Assembly: GCA_030681145.1 (NCBI GenBank)
Contig: JAUXXK010000250.1
Location: 1 to 6,057 of the forward strand
Reading direction: 5' to 3'
DNA: 6,057 nucleotides
DNA from: Methanobacteriaceae archaeon
GTDB lineage: Archaea > Methanobacteriota > Methanobacteria > Methanobacteriales > Methanobacteriaceae
Shown here: positions 4,468 to 6,057 of the stretch, in pieces
How the letters are laid out: each line of letters begins with the position of its first letter
Position numbering within the stretch: the first letter of the stretch is position 1
Translations under genes and position numbers: made by a program
The notes under the pieces: model-generated
What the model was told of the DNA's origin: nothing
Seen by the model: the letters and a program-made list of their open reading frames with translations, nothing else
Database searches by the model: none

Positions 4468-5523
4468 TTGTACGTAGTATCTTCTGTGGAAGAACTTCAA
4501 GACCTTAATCCATTTATTATTATTGGCTGTGGTGGTGGAGGAGAAAAATTTTCTAATTTTGAAGGAGTAGAATCAGTTGGTTTTGTCGATGATAATCCTT
4601 CAAAACAGGGAAAACTCTTTTGTGGTCATCAGGTCTCTTCAGAATTATTGGAATTAATCAAAGAAACTGATGCTAAAAGTGTTGCTATAATGCTTCCTAT
4701 CGGTGCTGAAGGCTCTGCATTAAAATATGCTGTTCAGGCAATAAATGAAGGAAAAAATGTGGTTACGTCATTTCGTTCGTTACCTGTATCAGAAAATACA
4801 CCACTTTTGAAGTTTGCAAAGCAAAAAAATGTATTAATTAAAGAAATTAGCCCTCGCTTAGATACTATTGATAAAATATTTGGTGTTGCTCCTCCCAATT
4901 GTTGTGAAATTTTACCGAAAATTTCTTATGAACATAAAAGCCCGGTGGTTTATGTGGGGGGAACTTCCCAAGAATGTGGTAAAAGAACCACAACACGCTT
5001 ACTTGGAAAAGCAGCACTAGATGCGGGTATGGATGTAGGTGTTATTTCAACAGATGAATTGGGATTGGAAAAACCAGTTGACATTAATTTTCGCGCTGGA
5101 AGTTTATCAGTTATGGATGTTGCTTCTTCTCTTATGGGTTCTATAAAATATTTGGAAGAGGAAAAGGACAGAGATATTATTTTTGTCGAAAGCCAGGCTA
5201 GTTTAACTGAAATTGGAAATCCACACCCTCGTGGACTCTCCGCAGCTATTCTTATAGGCTCCACTCCTGATGTTTCGGTATTGTGCCATCGGCCCAACCA
5301 CCCATTTAGACATCCTAAGGGAATTTTTGAAGAATTAAAAGCCATAGAATCTATAGAACCTACTAAAGTTGTGGGATTATCTCTTAATTTGAGAAATGTG
5401 GCCGAAAAAGAAGGCCAAATTAAAATATATGAGGATAAATACAAACTTCCATCGTTTGATGTAAAAAATGGCGGTTCTTCACAATTATTAAAGGTAATTA
5501 TGGACTATTTAGGGGAGATTTAA
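4468..5523 (+). CDS. DUF1611-family P-loop protein with N-terminal Rossmann-like domain
   Basis: The 351 residues show the two-part build of the DUF1611 family. An N-terminal Rossmann-like domain opens with a hydrophobic strand and a Gly-rich loop (FIIIGCGGGG, 16-25) followed by VGFVDDNPSKQGK. A P-loop domain then has GGTSQECGKRTTT (164-176), a Walker-B-like DIIFVESQASL (236-246) and the family's VLCHRPNHP (271-279). From memory, a bacterial member, DgcN, is a D-glutamate N-acetyltransferase; whether this protein does the same is unknown, and automatic annotation may call it an epimerase or dehydratase. The start is TTG at 4468, after GGAGTGAT. The stop codon directly abuts the sepF ATG, and the sepF ribosome binding site lies within its last codons, so the two are almost certainly one transcript with coupled translation. 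There is no signal peptide or membrane segment, so it should be cytosolic. Confidence 0.85.
   Translation: MYVVSSVEELQDLNPFIIIGCGGGGEKFSNFEGVESVGFVDDNPSKQGKLFCGHQVSSELLELIKETDAKSVAIMLPIGAEGSALKYAVQAINEGKNVVTSFRSLPVSENTPLLKFAKQKNVLIKEISPRLDTIDKIFGVAPPNCCEILPKISYEHKSPVVYVGGTSQECGKRTTTRLLGKAALDAGMDVGVISTDELGLEKPVDINFRAGSLSVMDVASSLMGSIKYLEEEKDRDIIFVESQASLTEIGNPHPRGLSAAILIGSTPDVSVLCHRPNHPFRHPKGIFEELKAIESIEPTKVVGLSLNLRNVAEKEGQIKIYEDKYKLPSFDVKNGGSSQLLKVIMDYLGEI
5512..5519 (+). promoter_or_regulatory. sepF ribosome binding site inside the DUF1611 gene
   Basis: GGGGAGAT overlaps the last codons of the upstream gene and lies four bases before the sepF ATG. The arrangement suggests translational coupling. 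Confidence 0.7.
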
Positions 5524-5883
5524 ATGAAAGACATGATGGATTTTGTAAAGAAAAACCTTGGTCTTGAAGAAGATGAAAAGGAAAGAAATGATTCCGATAC
5601 CATTATTGTTCCAGAGCATTCGTTTTATGAAATTATTTTAATGAAAGTCAAGAACCTTGATGATATTGATCATGCCATAAATCAGATTACTGAAGAAAAA
5701 AACCCAGTTATTCTTGATATGACTTATCTAGAGAATGAAGTTCCAGAAGATTTCAAGCTGGCCGGCGAAAAAATTAAAGATGTCCGCCAGAGAATTGGGG
5801 TAGAAGTTATACTTCTTTGCAAAACCGGAAAAAATGTATTGATTATCACGCCTCCCGAAATAAAACTCATAAGAAAAGATTAA
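5524..5883 (+). CDS. sepF: Cell division protein SepF
   Basis: SepF anchors the FtsZ ring to the membrane; in Methanobrevibacter and Haloferax it has been shown to serve as the FtsZ membrane anchor. The 119 residues have the expected build. MKDMMDFVKKNLGL (1-14) is an amphipathic helix for membrane binding, a charged linker follows (15-30), and a compact SepF/DUF552 domain runs from about 31 to the end. Within it, HAINQITEEKNPVILDMTYL (50-69) and IGVEVILLCKTGKNVLIITP (91-110) are the recognisable strands, with Gly92 and Gly102 in the turn positions. The length is typical of archaeal SepF, shorter than many bacterial forms. The ATG follows the upstream stop codon without a gap. No ftsZ is in the window. 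Identification rests on the helix-linker-domain pattern and the domain sequence. Confidence 0.92.
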   Translation: MKDMMDFVKKNLGLEEDEKERNDSDTIIVPEHSFYEIILMKVKNLDDIDHAINQITEEKNPVILDMTYLENEVPEDFKLAGEKIKDVRQRIGVEVILLCKTGKNVLIITPPEIKLIRKD

Positions 5884-5884
5884 A

Positions 5885-5895
5885 TTTTTATATAT
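5885..5895 (+). promoter_or_regulatory. TATA box after sepF, driving the gene at 5991
   Basis: TTTTTATATAT begins one base after the sepF stop codon. Transcription would begin near 5916, giving the next gene its own promoter and a leader of about 75 bases. The T5 within it could also help end the sepF transcript. Confidence 0.45.
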
Positions 5896-5898
5896 CGG

Positions 5899-5919
5899 AA
5901 TGATAATAAAATTATCATT
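5899..5919. repeat. Perfect 9-bp inverted repeat between TATA box and predicted start
   Basis: AATGATAAT (5899-5907) and ATTATCATT (5911-5919) are exact inverted repeats separated by AAA. The element covers the space from just after the TATA box to the predicted transcription start, a classic place for an archaeal repressor site. A hairpin ending the sepF transcript is the alternative, but no T tract follows. Confidence 0.55.
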
Positions 5920-5990
5920 AGTTATTATTTGGGCTGTAATGGGGGATTAATTAACTAATTTATCTCTCAAAACAGATTTGAGGTAAAAAA

Positions 5991-6057
5991 ATGGAACTAC
6001 CAATCACTAAACCATCTCAGGTTTCATATGCTGATGAATTGGAATATTCAGAACTTA
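5991..6057 (+). CDS. Start of an unidentified gene (runs off right edge)
   Basis: The ATG at 5991 is preceded at six bases by GAGGT, and the frame stays open for 22 codons to the window edge, reading MELPITKPSQVSYADELEYS and onward. I do not recognise the family from so short a piece. There is no signal peptide or membrane segment in what is visible. It has its own TATA box about 100 bases upstream, so it need not be part of the sepF unit. Confidence 0.6.
   Translation, partial: MELPITKPSQVSYADELEYSEL

Noticed and set aside
4950..5444. Minus-strand reading frame of 164 codons opposite the DUF1611 gene
   Set aside because: The plus-strand protein carries intact family motifs across this stretch; the antisense frame has none.
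1..6057. Mobile element, CRISPR array, tRNA or rRNA gene
   Set aside because: I found no transposase or integrase frame, no regularly spaced direct repeats other than the in-frame DESD repeat, and no tRNA T-loop pattern or rRNA-like sequence.

Overview
The window is AT-rich, gene-dense archaeal DNA, most likely from the order Methanobacteriales (Methanobacterium or Methanobrevibacter type). This rests on the protein families present and their archaeal forms: RNase Z, an archaeal NadC, a one-module ZPR1, a 2-phosphoglycerate-kinase-like protein, a stand-alone Roadblock/LC7 protein and SepF. The signals also fit: T-rich TATA boxes, purine-rich GGAG/GGTGAT ribosome binding sites, and frequent GTG/TTG starts. 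The order assignment is an inference; no rRNA or other decisive marker is present.

Layout, left to right. (1) The 5' part of RNase Z (rnz), on the minus strand, runs off the left edge. (2) It is divergent, across about 200 bp, from nadC (plus), the last enzyme specific to de novo NAD synthesis. (3) A 278-bp spacer holds a T8 terminator candidate and a strong TATA box. It leads to a 189-residue protein (plus) with a very acidic Ser/Asp/Glu tail, a segment resembling an archaeal histone fold, and a C-terminal heptad-repeat helix. (4) Convergent to that gene is zpr1 (minus), and upstream of it on the same strand a P-loop kinase related to 2-phosphoglycerate kinase. (5) A Roadblock/LC7 gene (minus) shares a divergent promoter region with (6) a plus-strand unit in which a DUF1611-family P-loop protein is followed, with no spacer, by sepF, the archaeal FtsZ membrane anchor. 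(7) After a TATA box and a perfect inverted repeat, the first 22 codons of another plus-strand gene run off the right edge.

Most genes are conserved housekeeping or information-processing functions in short transcription units. The two parts that deserve attention are the acidic histone-fold-like protein, which looks unlike a packaging histone because its expected DNA-contact residues are replaced and it carries a long acidic tail, and the tight DUF1611-sepF pair, which may link an uncharacterised P-loop enzyme to cell division. I see no mobile element, CRISPR array, tRNA or rRNA gene, or broken gene.
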